From the NCBI GenBank assembly GCA_016872155.1, contig VHBB01000002.1, positions 62,001 to 126,000 on the forward strand: 64,000 nt of DNA. The letters run 5' to 3'. Made by a program: the position numbers and the translations under genes. The first letter of the stretch is position 1. Every line of letters begins with the position of its first letter. The DNA comes from Sphingomonadales bacterium (GTDB lineage: Bacteria; Bacteroidota; Bacteroidia; Chitinophagales; Chitinophagaceae). Below, one piece after another: positions 17,473 through 25,338 of the stretch. The notes under the pieces are model-generated. The model saw only the letters and a list, made by a program, of their open reading frames with translations. It was not told the DNA's origin and made no database searches.

Positions 17473-18048
17473 ATGATATTTCCTATTGTTGCTTACGGAC
17501 ATCCGGTGCTTAGAAAGGTGGCAGATCCGATACAACCCGGTATGCTTTCGCTCGACTCTCTTATTGCCGATATGTGGGAAACTTTGTATGCCAGTAACGG
17601 GGTGGGTTTAGCGGCCCCCCAAGTCAATAGAAGTATACGTCTTTTTATGGTCGATACCATGCAGATGTTCGAGAGCATGGAACAAGGCGAACGAGAAAAG
17701 TATGCAGATGCACCGGGTATCAAGGCCGTTTTTATTAACGCCCGTATCGTTTCGCTTAGCGGAACTCCTTGGGCATACAACGAAGGTTGTTTGAGTATCC
17801 CTAAGATCAGAGAGGATGTGCTGCGCCCCGAAACGGTCGAGTTGGAGTATCAAGATGAACAGTGGCAGCCCCACCGTAAAACTTTTTCTGGACTCACCGC
17901 AAGAGTTATTCTGCACGAGTATGATCATATTGAGGGAAAGTTATTTATCGATCACCTCTCCGGACTAAAGAAGAAATTGCTCAAAGGGAAACTGACCGAT
18001 ATTACCAAGGGTCAAGTCAGGGTCGATTACAAGATGCATTTTTCTTAA
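17473..18048 (+). CDS. def: peptide deformylase
   Basis: Removes the formyl group from N-terminal Met of new proteins. 191 residues with all three family motifs: GVGLAAPQV (motif 1), EGCLSI (motif 2, Cys metal ligand) and HEYDHIEG (motif 3, two His ligands and the catalytic Glu; the canonical form is HExDH). Bacteroidota deformylases share the insertion between motifs 1 and 2 seen here. The stop overlaps the start of the next gene by one base (TAATG), so the secreted protein that follows is probably co-expressed. Confidence 0.97.
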   Translation: MIFPIVAYGHPVLRKVADPIQPGMLSLDSLIADMWETLYASNGVGLAAPQVNRSIRLFMVDTMQMFESMEQGEREKYADAPGIKAVFINARIVSLSGTPWAYNEGCLSIPKIREDVLRPETVELEYQDEQWQPHRKTFSGLTARVILHEYDHIEGKLFIDHLSGLKKKLLKGKLTDITKGQVRVDYKMHFS

Positions 18049-18989
18049 TGAAGCGTTGCGTAGTTATAGGGGTTTGTCTTATGGTCTCTTCGGTGCAGGC
18101 GCAGACCCCTGTCGAGGATTCAATAGAGAAAATTCGTCTGGCCCGTTCGATCAAGTTATCGGAGGTGATCGTACGCAGTCGACTCAACGTGGCCCGCTTT
18201 ATTGAGCAGATCAAGGCCGACACGAGTTTTTATAAGGCTTTCAAGAATTTGCGAGTACTCAACTTTACATCGAGTAACGATATTGTAATGCGCGACAAGC
18301 AGGGACAGGTACAAGCGCGGTTGTTGAGCAAGACCCAACAAAGCCGAACCGGGGCTTGTCGATCTATGCGTGTACTCGAAGAGAAGGCCACCGGAAATTT
18401 TTATGACAGAAGAGGTCGTTATACCTACTACACGGCAGCGCTCTATGCAAGTTTGTTTTTTACAACAGGCGTTGTTTGCGGAGAGACCAATACGATTCGT
18501 TCGCGGGCATTCTCTACACGCGGACTCAGCGGCGTCTCTAAACACAAAGAGCAATTAAAGATGTTGCTCTTTAAGCCCGGTCAGCGTGTACAGGGCGTAC
18601 CCTTGCTGGGAGACAAGATGGATATTTTTGATAGTGATCGGGCCCGGTTTTATGATTTCTCGATCGATTACAGCGAGCACCGCGAAGAGCCTTGCTACCT
18701 TTTCTCCGTAGCTGCCAAAAAGGGTCTTTCGGCCGCTCAGCGCGATCAACTCGTGATCGACAAGATGGATACCTGGTTTAGCATTCGTACGCTCGAAGTG
18801 CTCAAGCGAACCTACTCGATGAGTTACCAAGCCGGTGTGTATGATTTTTCTGTTTCGATGGAGGCCGAAATGGCTCGCTACGGGTCTTATGTGGTACCCG
18901 TGCTATTACGCTATGTCGGCGATTGGGACCTGGTCTTTAAAAAAAGAGAGAGGGGATTGTTTACCGCTACCATCTATAATGTGCACTGA
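18048..18989 (+). CDS. secreted protein of unknown function
   Basis: A 313-residue protein with an N-terminal signal peptide cut after SVQAQ. Residues 28-75 (RSIKLSEVIVRSR, then ADTSFYKAFKNLR) and the later stretch ARFYDFSIDYS resemble the C-terminal part of Bacteroidota carboxypeptidase-regulatory-like outer-membrane proteins, but the CarboxypepD_reg domain itself is absent. The C-terminal half looks beta-rich. I do not recognise a named family. It is coupled to def through a one-base overlap, and its stop codon directly abuts the stop codon of the converging rluD-like gene with no intergenic base. Confidence 0.75.
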   Translation: MKRCVVIGVCLMVSSVQAQTPVEDSIEKIRLARSIKLSEVIVRSRLNVARFIEQIKADTSFYKAFKNLRVLNFTSSNDIVMRDKQGQVQARLLSKTQQSRTGACRSMRVLEEKATGNFYDRRGRYTYYTAALYASLFFTTGVVCGETNTIRSRAFSTRGLSGVSKHKEQLKMLLFKPGQRVQGVPLLGDKMDIFDSDRARFYDFSIDYSEHREEPCYLFSVAAKKGLSAAQRDQLVIDKMDTWFSIRTLEVLKRTYSMSYQAGVYDFSVSMEAEMARYGSYVVPVLLRYVGDWDLVFKKRERGLFTATIYNVH

Positions 18990-20039
18990 TCAGTCTTTTT
19001 TGAAGCCTGCAACATACGCTCTCCATTTGGCAACAAGTTTTTCGATATCATCTGCCAGTGCTGTCTCGAAATACAATTCTTTTTGAGTAACCGGATGCAA
19101 GAAGCCCAGTGTCTTGGCATGCAGGGCCTGCCGAGGGCATAGGGCAAAGCAATTTTCTACAAATTGCTTGTACTTGGCGTATATCGTTCCTTTTACGATG
19201 GTATCGCCTCCGTAGGTATCATCGCTAAAGAGCGGGTGGCCCAAGTACTTCATATGAACCCTAATTTGATGCGTTCTTCCGGTCTCGAGCACACAACGCA
19301 GATAGGTAACATAACCGAGTCGTTCTAATACTTGATAATGGGTGATGGCCTCTTTTCCATAGTCGCCCTCGGGATAGGCCTCGAATTTTTTTCTAAATCG
19401 CTGGTGTCTTCCAACGTGTGCCACGATGGTGCCTTGGTCTTGTGGCAGATCGCCCCATACTAATGCGTGATATTCTCTTTTTACGCTGTGGTCGAAAAAT
19501 TGTTTGGCCAGTTGTCGCATGGCCACATCGGTCTTGGCCAGCACGAGCAACCCGCTGGTATTTTTATCGATGCGGTGAACCAGGCCAAAGCGGGGGAGCA
19601 CCTCTTCGGTAAGGGTAGGGTTCTGCTGCCGAAGATACCAGGCTACACCGTTAAGCAGGGTGCCTCTGTAATTACCACTCCCGGGATGTACCACCAGACC
19701 GGCCGGCTTGTTGATGACCATCAAATCGGCATCTTCGTACACAATGTCCAGCTTCATTTCTTCGGGCAGGACCTCGGTCTCTTCGGGGCTAGTATCCGAA
19801 TAGATGCAGATCTGATCGAGTGGCTTGATCTTGTAATTGGATTTAACAGGTACTCCATTGACCGTGACCATCCCCAGGGTCATAGCCTGTTGTAATTTAT
19901 TGCGCGTGGCCCCCTCTATGCGGTTCGCTAAGAATTTATCGATACGCAGCGGCTCTTGCCCTTTATCGATCTGCAGGGTAAAACGTTCGTAGAGTTCGTC
20001 GCCACCTTCGGTAATCCGATCCTCTGTTTCGGGGTTCAT
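18990..20039 (-). CDS. RluA-family pseudouridine synthase (RluD-like)
   Basis: A 349-residue enzyme that converts uridine to pseudouridine, probably in 23S rRNA. The N-terminal S4 RNA-binding domain (about 20-80, LRIDKFLANRIEGATRNKLQQ) is followed by the catalytic domain with PAGLVVHPGSG and HRIDKNTSGLLVLAKT, which holds the catalytic Asp. The architecture (S4 plus RluA) fits RluD. The start is the ATG at 20039; an in-frame GTG two codons earlier lies inside the promoter box and was rejected. A TACCTTTG box ends 5 bases before the ATG. Confidence 0.95.
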   Translation of the reverse strand: MNPETEDRITEGGDELYERFTLQIDKGQEPLRIDKFLANRIEGATRNKLQQAMTLGMVTVNGVPVKSNYKIKPLDQICIYSDTSPEETEVLPEEMKLDIVYEDADLMVINKPAGLVVHPGSGNYRGTLLNGVAWYLRQQNPTLTEEVLPRFGLVHRIDKNTSGLLVLAKTDVAMRQLAKQFFDHSVKREYHALVWGDLPQDQGTIVAHVGRHQRFRKKFEAYPEGDYGKEAITHYQVLERLGYVTYLRCVLETGRTHQIRVHMKYLGHPLFSDDTYGGDTIVKGTIYAKYKQFVENCFALCPRQALHAKTLGFLHPVTQKELYFETALADDIEKLVAKWRAYVAGFKKD

Positions 20040-20044
20040 GCGCA

Positions 20045-20052
20045 CAAAGGTA
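20045..20052 (-). promoter_or_regulatory. rluD-like gene -7 box TACCTTTG
   Basis: TACCTTTG on the minus strand ends 5 bases before the ATG at 20039. The divergent lipB box with the same sequence lies 19 bp away. Confidence 0.62.
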
Positions 20053-20071
20053 AAGCTTGCGGCTTTGTTGG

Positions 20072-20079
20072 TACCTTTG
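20072..20079 (+). promoter_or_regulatory. lipB -7 box TACCTTTG
   Basis: TACCTTTG on the plus strand is followed by 7 bases and then the lipB ATG at 20087, giving a leaderless or nearly leaderless message. Confidence 0.62.
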
Positions 20080-20086
20080 TATTTCT

Positions 20087-20785
20087 ATGCGGCAAGTCAT
20101 ACAATTTCAAGATCTGGGTCTGTTAGAATATCGGGCGGCTTGGGATCTGCAAGAACAGTACTTGCAAGCAACCTTGGCACGCAAGGCGGCCGGTGAACCC
20201 ACGTCTCATCATCTGTTGCTGGTAGAGCATCCTCCGGTCTATACATTGGGTAAAAGTGGCAAGATGGAACATGTGTTGATCGATCGCCAAGAGATGGAAG
20301 AGCGGCAGATCGGTTTTTATCAAAGTAACCGGGGGGGCGATATTACCTATCACGGACCCGGGCAGATCGTGGGGTATCCCATTTTCGATCTGGAATGTTT
20401 TTATACCGACATCGGAAGATACTTGCGATCGCTCGAAGAGGTCATTATTCGGACCCTCTCTGCCTACGGATTGCAGGGGCAGCGCTCGAGCGGAGAAACA
20501 GGGGTTTGGCTAGAGCCTGAGGTTCCGCAGAAAGCCCGTAAGATCTGTGCTATGGGTGTGCGTTGTAGCCGCTGGGTTACCATGCACGGATTTGCATTGA
20601 ATGTGCATCCTGATCTCTCTTACTTCGATAATATAATACCTTGCGGCATCGCCAATAAATCGGTTACCTCGCTACAGCGCGAAACAGGACGTGCCCTTTC
20701 GATGCAAGAAGTAAAACAGCGGTTACTTACGAATTTCGAACAGGTGTTCGATAGTACAATCATGCCAGCCATCGAAGCCCGCTAG
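20087..20785 (+). CDS. lipB: lipoyl(octanoyl) transferase
   Basis: Moves octanoyl from acyl carrier protein to lipoyl domains of 2-oxoacid dehydrogenases and the glycine cleavage system. 232 residues with RGGDITYHGPGQIVGYPI, the catalytic Lys region KICAMGVRCSRWVTMHGFALNV and the catalytic Cys in IIPCGI. The start at 20087 removes a ten-residue extension that would run through the promoter box. lipA is not in the window. It ends 11 bp before the converging gene. Confidence 0.96.
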   Translation: MRQVIQFQDLGLLEYRAAWDLQEQYLQATLARKAAGEPTSHHLLLVEHPPVYTLGKSGKMEHVLIDRQEMEERQIGFYQSNRGGDITYHGPGQIVGYPIFDLECFYTDIGRYLRSLEEVIIRTLSAYGLQGQRSSGETGVWLEPEVPQKARKICAMGVRCSRWVTMHGFALNVHPDLSYFDNIIPCGIANKSVTSLQRETGRALSMQEVKQRLLTNFEQVFDSTIMPAIEAR

Positions 20786-20796
20786 CCGTTCGCTCA

Positions 20797-21666
20797 TTAG
20801 AAATCCTTTTCTAAAAAGACCTTATGCCTCTCTAGCAGGCGTGCTTCGTCGTACAGTTCGAACAAGAACCAGCCGCTATGCAAAAAATTGGTCTTGTCCA
20901 ATAAAAAGCTGGGGGCCGGAAGTTGCTTTAGTTCAAATAAGAATTGCTTATCGGCCTCGTAGAATCGTATACGGTAGTTGGCGATTCTTTTTTTATTGGG
21001 AACATCGACGCGAACATGGCCTTCGGGTATGGCATATACATAGAGCGAGGGAGCATAAGCGTCGGGGTCGTTTTGCGGGCTTACCGTAAAGGGAACTTTG
21101 GCAGAATCACCCATTTTCGAAATGTCGAGTTTTATGACGACGGGCTCTATTTTTTTAACCGGAAATTGCGAAGCGGCCTTAGGAACTTCGTTGCTTTCCG
21201 TTTGGTTATCTGGCGGAGGTGTCGGTGCAGGGGAGGCTTCAACGATCTTGGTCGTTGTGATGGCTGGCTGGCTGCTAGCGCGCTGTTGGGTAGCTGTTTC
21301 GGGGGCAGCCGCAATCTGTTTGAGCGGTTGTCGGGGCGTGGTAAAAAAATATTGACCCTTATCGAGCTGAATGTAGAGCCGATAGAACATATGATCGTTA
21401 GAGGCCTTGGTATCGGCAAATCCATTTTGAACGGCGCTGGGATCGGGTACGGTCAGTATGCTTTTATAGCCGCGCAGGCTATCGAACGAACGCTGAATGG
21501 TAATTTGTGCGGTGTAAGGGTATTGGTTTAACCAACTAATTACGATGCGACCACTGCCGATATCACGTACATCAAAAGCAGGTAGGGGTTGCTGGCCGAT
21601 GGCCACTGTTGAAAAGAGTAACGACAAAAAAAGCGGCCATCTTTTAAAAGTAAGTTTTGCAGGCAT
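20797..21666 (-). CDS. secreted FN3-like protein of unknown function
   Basis: A 289-residue protein with an N-terminal signal peptide ending in VAIGQQ. Residues about 28-105 resemble a fibronectin type III-like module common in Bacteroidota secreted proteins: ISWLNQYPYTAQITIQRSFD and a late HMFYRLYIQLDKGQYFF strand. A Pro/Ala/Thr-rich linker (about 110-165) leads to a second beta-rich domain with SLYVYAIPEGHVRVD and SGWFLFELYDEARLL. The function is unknown. The ATG at 21666 was chosen over one 12 codons upstream because that longer reading spans the promoter. Confidence 0.8.
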   Translation of the reverse strand: MPAKLTFKRWPLFLSLLFSTVAIGQQPLPAFDVRDIGSGRIVISWLNQYPYTAQITIQRSFDSLRGYKSILTVPDPSAVQNGFADTKASNDHMFYRLYIQLDKGQYFFTTPRQPLKQIAAAPETATQQRASSQPAITTTKIVEASPAPTPPPDNQTESNEVPKAASQFPVKKIEPVVIKLDISKMGDSAKVPFTVSPQNDPDAYAPSLYVYAIPEGHVRVDVPNKKRIANYRIRFYEADKQFLFELKQLPAPSFLLDKTNFLHSGWFLFELYDEARLLERHKVFLEKDF

Positions 21667-21677
21667 AGGTACTAACG

Positions 21678-21685
21678 CAAAGATA
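21678..21685 (-). promoter_or_regulatory. -7 box TATCTTTG of the FN3-like protein gene
   Basis: TATCTTTG on the minus strand matches TAnnTTTG and ends 11 bases before the ATG at 21666. Confidence 0.55.
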
Positions 21686-21720
21686 TAAAGGTAGCTTGGC
21701 AAGAACTACTACGGATTTGT

Positions 21721-22614
21721 TTAGGAGAAACACAATACATCGGTGGCCAGTGAGCGATTGCCTTGTAGGCCTCCGCTATGAATAATGAGCACGCGGCTGC
21801 CCGGCCCTATGAAATCAGTTTCTAGTAAACGGATACAAGCGTTGAATAGTTTCGCTGTGTAGACAATATCGGTAGGGATACTCGTTTGCTTGTAGAACTC
21901 GTTCATGAACGACAGCAACGCATCGGGGTGCTTGGCATAGCCGCCCCATTCATAGCCTACGAGCAATTGCCATTTTACGGCAGAATTGCAAATGAAATTT
22001 TTCAGCGACCCTTCGATGGCCTGTCGATCATGTAGCACCGGGATTCCCAGCACGGTGCAGCCGGGAGCTGCGGCATTGATCAGGCCGGTCAGGGTGGTGC
22101 CGGTACCGGCGGCGCAGATGATATGCGTGTACTTGTGTTTGTCAACGTGGTCCAAAATGGTACTTGCGCCTTGTACGCCATAGGCACCTGTTCCTCCTTC
22201 GTTGATCGTATAATCCGTGGGCATGAGCAGCTGTTCGGGGATCTTTTTTTGGCCATAATCTTGTCTGCTCAAAAAATAGAGCTGCATGCCCATCGATTCG
22301 ACATCTTGCAGCGTTTGCGAACATTTCGCCGGCCGTTCTCCGCGCACCAAAGCTGCCGACGCTAATCCATAGCGTTGGCAAGCCGCTGCCGTAGCCAGTA
22401 AGTGGTTAGACCAGGCACCGCCAAAGGTGACCACTCGTTTTTTATTGAGGTCAAGCGCCTCTTGCAGATAAAGGGTAAGTTTGAACCACTTATTGCCCGA
22501 TAACAGAGGGTCTAGTTGATCTAGCCGCAATACATCGACCTCCTTATTTTCTGGTTGTACCGCCGGGTGAACAAGGGGTTGGATAAAGGGCTTTTCGAAA
22601 CGAAATGGATTCAT
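21721..22614 (-). CDS. PLP-dependent ACC deaminase / D-cysteine desulfhydrase family protein
   Basis: A 297-residue fold-type II PLP enzyme. The PLP lysine lies in GNKWFKLTLYL, followed by FGGAWSNHLLATAAACQ; the Gly-rich cofactor phosphate loop is CAAGTGTTLTGLI. Close relatives are annotated as 1-aminocyclopropane-1-carboxylate deaminases, but Bacteroidota members more likely act as D-cysteine desulfhydrases; sequence reading cannot decide. The start at 22614 (MNPFRFEKP) avoids a 20-residue extension into the divergent gene's promoter and coding region. Confidence 0.88.
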   Translation of the reverse strand: MNPFRFEKPFIQPLVHPAVQPENKEVDVLRLDQLDPLLSGNKWFKLTLYLQEALDLNKKRVVTFGGAWSNHLLATAAACQRYGLASAALVRGERPAKCSQTLQDVESMGMQLYFLSRQDYGQKKIPEQLLMPTDYTINEGGTGAYGVQGASTILDHVDKHKYTHIICAAGTGTTLTGLINAAAPGCTVLGIPVLHDRQAIEGSLKNFICNSAVKWQLLVGYEWGGYAKHPDALLSFMNEFYKQTSIPTDIVYTAKLFNACIRLLETDFIGPGSRVLIIHSGGLQGNRSLATDVLCFS

Positions 22615-22637
22615 GAAAGGGCTAACGAAAATACATG

Positions 22638-22645
22638 TAATTTTG
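22638..22645 (+). promoter_or_regulatory. -7 box TAATTTTG of the nucleotidyltransferase gene
   Basis: TAATTTTG matches TAnnTTTG and lies 18 bases before the ATG at 22664. Confidence 0.5.
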
Positions 22646-22663
22646 CCCCCGCAAATTTTGCCT

Positions 22664-23560
22664 ATGAAACCCACCTTGGTAATTCTGGCCGCCGGTATGG
22701 CCTCTCGCTACGGGAGCATGAAGCAGGTTCAGTCATTTGGACCCTCGGGCGAAACCATCATCGATTACTCGATCTACGATGCTATTCGGGCCGGTTTTGG
22801 TAAAGTGGTATTTATTATTCGAAGCCAATTTGCCGAGCAGTTCAAGTCTCTGTTCGAGCCCAAGTTGTCGGGACGAATAGAAACGGCCTATGTGTTTCAA
22901 GAGATGGATTCGTATACCAATGGCTATGCCAGTCCCGCTGATCGCACCAAACCCTGGGGCACGGCCCATGCGGTGCTTTGTGCGAAAGAAGCAGTGGAGG
23001 GTCCTTTTGCCGTTATTAATGCCGATGATTTTTATGGCAGGGAAGCATTCGAGAATGCTGCTGCTTTTTTGACCACGCAATGTAGCGAGCAACAATATGC
23101 AATCGTTGGTTACGAGTTGTCGGGTACGCTATCGGAGCATGGTACCGTTAACCGTGGCGTATGCACACTCGATGCAAAAGGGCATCTGGCTACTATTACC
23201 GAGCGAATCAATATTGCTAAGAACGGAGGCGAAGTAGTCTGTGACGACGGATTGCTGCCTCGTACGTTGCCGTTGACCACATCGGTATCAATGAATTTCT
23301 GGTGCTTTTCTCCTTCTTTTTTCTCCTATACGCAAGCGCAGTTCGCCGCATTCTTGCAAGAGCATGGACAAGCGCTCAAATCTGAATTCTTTATTCCGCT
23401 AGTGGCCGATCAATTTATTAAAGAGGGCGGAACCGTAGCGGTAGTGCCCACCCGTTCTCATTGGTTTGGGGTTACGTACAAAGAAGATGCTCCGCAGGTT
23501 GCACTGCGTTTGCAACAACTGATCGAAAGCGGAGAATATCCCCGTTCTCTTTGGTCTTAA
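22664..23560 (+). CDS. nucleotidyltransferase family (sugar-phosphate NTP transferase-like) protein
   Basis: A 298-residue Rossmann-like NTP transferase. The nucleotide-binding signature VILAAGMASRYGSMKQ is at the N-terminus, with the Lys of the GxGxRxxxxxK pattern, followed by WGTAHAVLCAKEAV and the metal-binding VINADDFYG. These match NDP-sugar pyrophosphorylases, though no C-terminal beta-helix is present. The sugar is unknown. The start at 22664 places the signature within the first residues; the longer frame overlaps the divergent gene. Its TAA overlaps the stop of the converging protease gene (shared TTAA). Confidence 0.88.
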   Translation: MKPTLVILAAGMASRYGSMKQVQSFGPSGETIIDYSIYDAIRAGFGKVVFIIRSQFAEQFKSLFEPKLSGRIETAYVFQEMDSYTNGYASPADRTKPWGTAHAVLCAKEAVEGPFAVINADDFYGREAFENAAAFLTTQCSEQQYAIVGYELSGTLSEHGTVNRGVCTLDAKGHLATITERINIAKNGGEVVCDDGLLPRTLPLTTSVSMNFWCFSPSFFSYTQAQFAAFLQEHGQALKSEFFIPLVADQFIKEGGTVAVVPTRSHWFGVTYKEDAPQVALRLQQLIESGEYPRSLWS

Positions 23561-24657
23561 TTGACCTTTACCATGTAAACGTAGTCTTGGATTCTCTTTA
23601 CTTGTTCGCTACGCTCCAGTGAAGAGATGTTGCTGCGGCCATTCAGGCGAATGGATAACGAAGGGTCGGCGTTGCGAAGCGAATCACTAAGTTGATAAAT
23701 GTATTTTCCTTGCACGGCAAAGGCAAATCCTTCGGCATTGGTCTGACGGCCGTTTAAGATACCGATCACTTCCCCGCGTCGATTAATGATGGGACTACCG
23801 CTATTACCACGGTTGGCGCTGATCTCGATCTGGCAGCTAAGGGTATCTCCGTCGTAGCCGGTGCGGGCACTCAGGTATCCCTGGCTATATACTACCTCGT
23901 TGCGCGGATAGCCTAGCGTAAAGATCGGGTCGGCCAGCTGTCCGGCCTTTTTGCTAATGGAGTAGGGAAGGGCGCCATAACGTTTAAAATTATCATCGGT
24001 TACTCGCAAGATGGCCAGGTCGCGCACCTTGTCAATATGTACCACTTCGACCAAGTACTCTCCTAGGTTATTTTGAATGGCAATGGTGCGAGCCTCGCTT
24101 ACCACATGCGCGTTGGTTACCAGGTATCCTTTGGGGTCAATAATAAATCCGGTACCCCCGGTTGTAAAGGGCATATCAACCGGAATGGTCTTTGATCGTT
24201 TTATCTGGTCAATCTCGGAGGCTTGCTTGCGTGTCTTGTATTCTAGCTGCGAATATTTTTTGTTGAGCTCTTCGAACTGGGAGTGAGGAGAGGCCGGCGC
24301 CAGGGTCCACACCAAGGCACTAATGCTAAGGGTGGTAACCACGGCAATGGCTGCGGCGATCGAGCTGACCCGCTTATAGCGATTGAACAGGTAGATCACG
24401 CGGGCCTTACCGGATAAGCGATTGGATTGTATGCTGCCTTTCTCGGCCAGGTCGGTATGAATGAACTGTAACAAATGGCGAAACTTTTTCCATTCTCCAA
24501 ATCGATTTAGTTGTTGCAAGAAAAAAGTATGCTCCACTACCAATTGATCTACTTCGGCGTTCGTTTTGCGAAGCTGTTCGAATTGTACGCGTTCGTCGGG
24601 GTTCATCTCTCCGCGAATGTATCGTTCTACCGTTTCCAACATGTTCAGTTCACTCAT
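23557..24657 (-). CDS. membrane protein: anti-sigma-like N-domain fused to trypsin-like serine protease
   Basis: A 366-residue protein. Residues 1-95 are cytosolic and helical (MLETVERYIRGEMNPDERV, EVDQLVVEH), like Bacteroidota anti-sigma factors. One membrane helix spans about 97-119. A short coiled coil (125-155) leads to a periplasmic trypsin-like domain with His184 (TNAHVV), Asp213 (RDLAILRV) and Ser286 (GNSGSP). There is no PDZ domain, unlike DegP. The start at 24657 overlaps the end of the upstream sigma-factor gene by 8 bp, so the pair is translationally coupled. I infer that the N-terminal domain holds the sigma factor and that the periplasmic domain senses or cleaves in response to envelope signals. 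The C-terminus is a beta-rich tail. Confidence 0.85.
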   Translation of the reverse strand: MSELNMLETVERYIRGEMNPDERVQFEQLRKTNAEVDQLVVEHTFFLQQLNRFGEWKKFRHLLQFIHTDLAEKGSIQSNRLSGKARVIYLFNRYKRVSSIAAAIAVVTTLSISALVWTLAPASPHSQFEELNKKYSQLEYKTRKQASEIDQIKRSKTIPVDMPFTTGGTGFIIDPKGYLVTNAHVVSEARTIAIQNNLGEYLVEVVHIDKVRDLAILRVTDDNFKRYGALPYSISKKAGQLADPIFTLGYPRNEVVYSQGYLSARTGYDGDTLSCQIEISANRGNSGSPIINRRGEVIGILNGRQTNAEGFAFAVQGKYIYQLSDSLRNADPSLSIRLNGRSNISSLERSEQVKRIQDYVYMVKVN

Positions 24658-25225
24658 GGTCCATTCCGTTTTTGTAGTGCGCAAAGAATATCTTTTTAAG
24701 CCTGAGCAGACATTTGTACTTCTGGTTTTTGGCGTTGTCGGCGTTGGTGTAGCCAAAAGAGGTGGCTATTACCTGCATATTCTGTTTTTTTAGATAATAG
24801 GCCTCTAACAGACTCTTGCAGGGCTCTCCCAAGCTGGCGATCGCTTTTTCCATCATGTCAAATTCGGCATCTCTTTTTTCGTGGGCCGTAATCTCGTCTT
24901 CTACCGGGTAGATCGAATCGGGGTCCTCGGCGGCGGTAACAAATCGATTATTTACGCTTAATTTCTTGAGCCACAATCGTTTGCTAACAGAATAGATATA
25001 GGTCTTTAGCTGGCAGTTCAATTCAAAACTTCCGGATCGGACCTTTTCGTACAGTACAATGAGTGCCTCCTGAAAAATATCCTTGGCATCGTCTGCAGAA
25101 CCATTGTTATTGATAATCAAGGACTGGATCATATTGTAATGATCCTTGTAAATGATCTCAATGGTTCTTTTATCTCCTTCGGCCAATCCTTTCAAAAGGC
25201 CCTGTTCGTAGGGTTCGGGTTTCAC
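24650..25225 (-). CDS. ECF-type sigma-70 family RNA polymerase sigma factor
   Basis: A 191-residue sigma factor with region 2 (about 25-92, DAKDIFQEALIVLYEKV) and region 4 (about 130-185, SLGEPCKSLLEAYYLKKQNM followed by a helix-turn-helix) and no regions 1 or 3. I chose the GTG at 25225 because it gives the usual N-terminus just before the EGDKRTIEIIYKDHY helix; the upstream reading adds 44 unlike residues and runs into the divergent lipoprotein gene. The stop overlaps the next gene, the membrane anti-sigma-like protease, its likely regulator. A -7 box and a perfect palindrome lie just upstream. Confidence 0.92.
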   Translation of the reverse strand: MKPEPYEQGLLKGLAEGDKRTIEIIYKDHYNMIQSLIINNNGSADDAKDIFQEALIVLYEKVRSGSFELNCQLKTYIYSVSKRLWLKKLSVNNRFVTAAEDPDSIYPVEDEITAHEKRDAEFDMMEKAIASLGEPCKSLLEAYYLKKQNMQVIATSFGYTNADNAKNQKYKCLLRLKKIFFAHYKNGMDHE

Positions 25226-25252
25226 TATCCTGCTAGCTTTAATACAAAATTT

Positions 25253-25260
25253 CAAAAATA
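25253..25260 (-). promoter_or_regulatory. sigma-factor gene -7 box TATTTTTG
   Basis: TATTTTTG on the minus strand matches TAnnTTTG, 27 bases before the GTG start, and touches the palindrome at 25260-25279. Confidence 0.5.
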
Positions 25261-25279
25261 GTAACCCGAATGGGTTACT
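25260..25279. promoter_or_regulatory. perfect 8-bp inverted repeat, candidate operator
   Basis: AGTAACCC and GGGTTACT flank a 4-base GAAT spacer. The site sits directly upstream of the sigma gene's -7 box and about 60 bp from the divergent lipoprotein gene, a position suited to an operator acting on either promoter. It has no T-run, so a terminator is unlikely. Confidence 0.5.
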
Positions 25280-25338
25280 TTTTGCCAAAATCGGTATAAA
25301 TTCGCGAAATATTTCACAAAACACAAAAACAAAATCAA

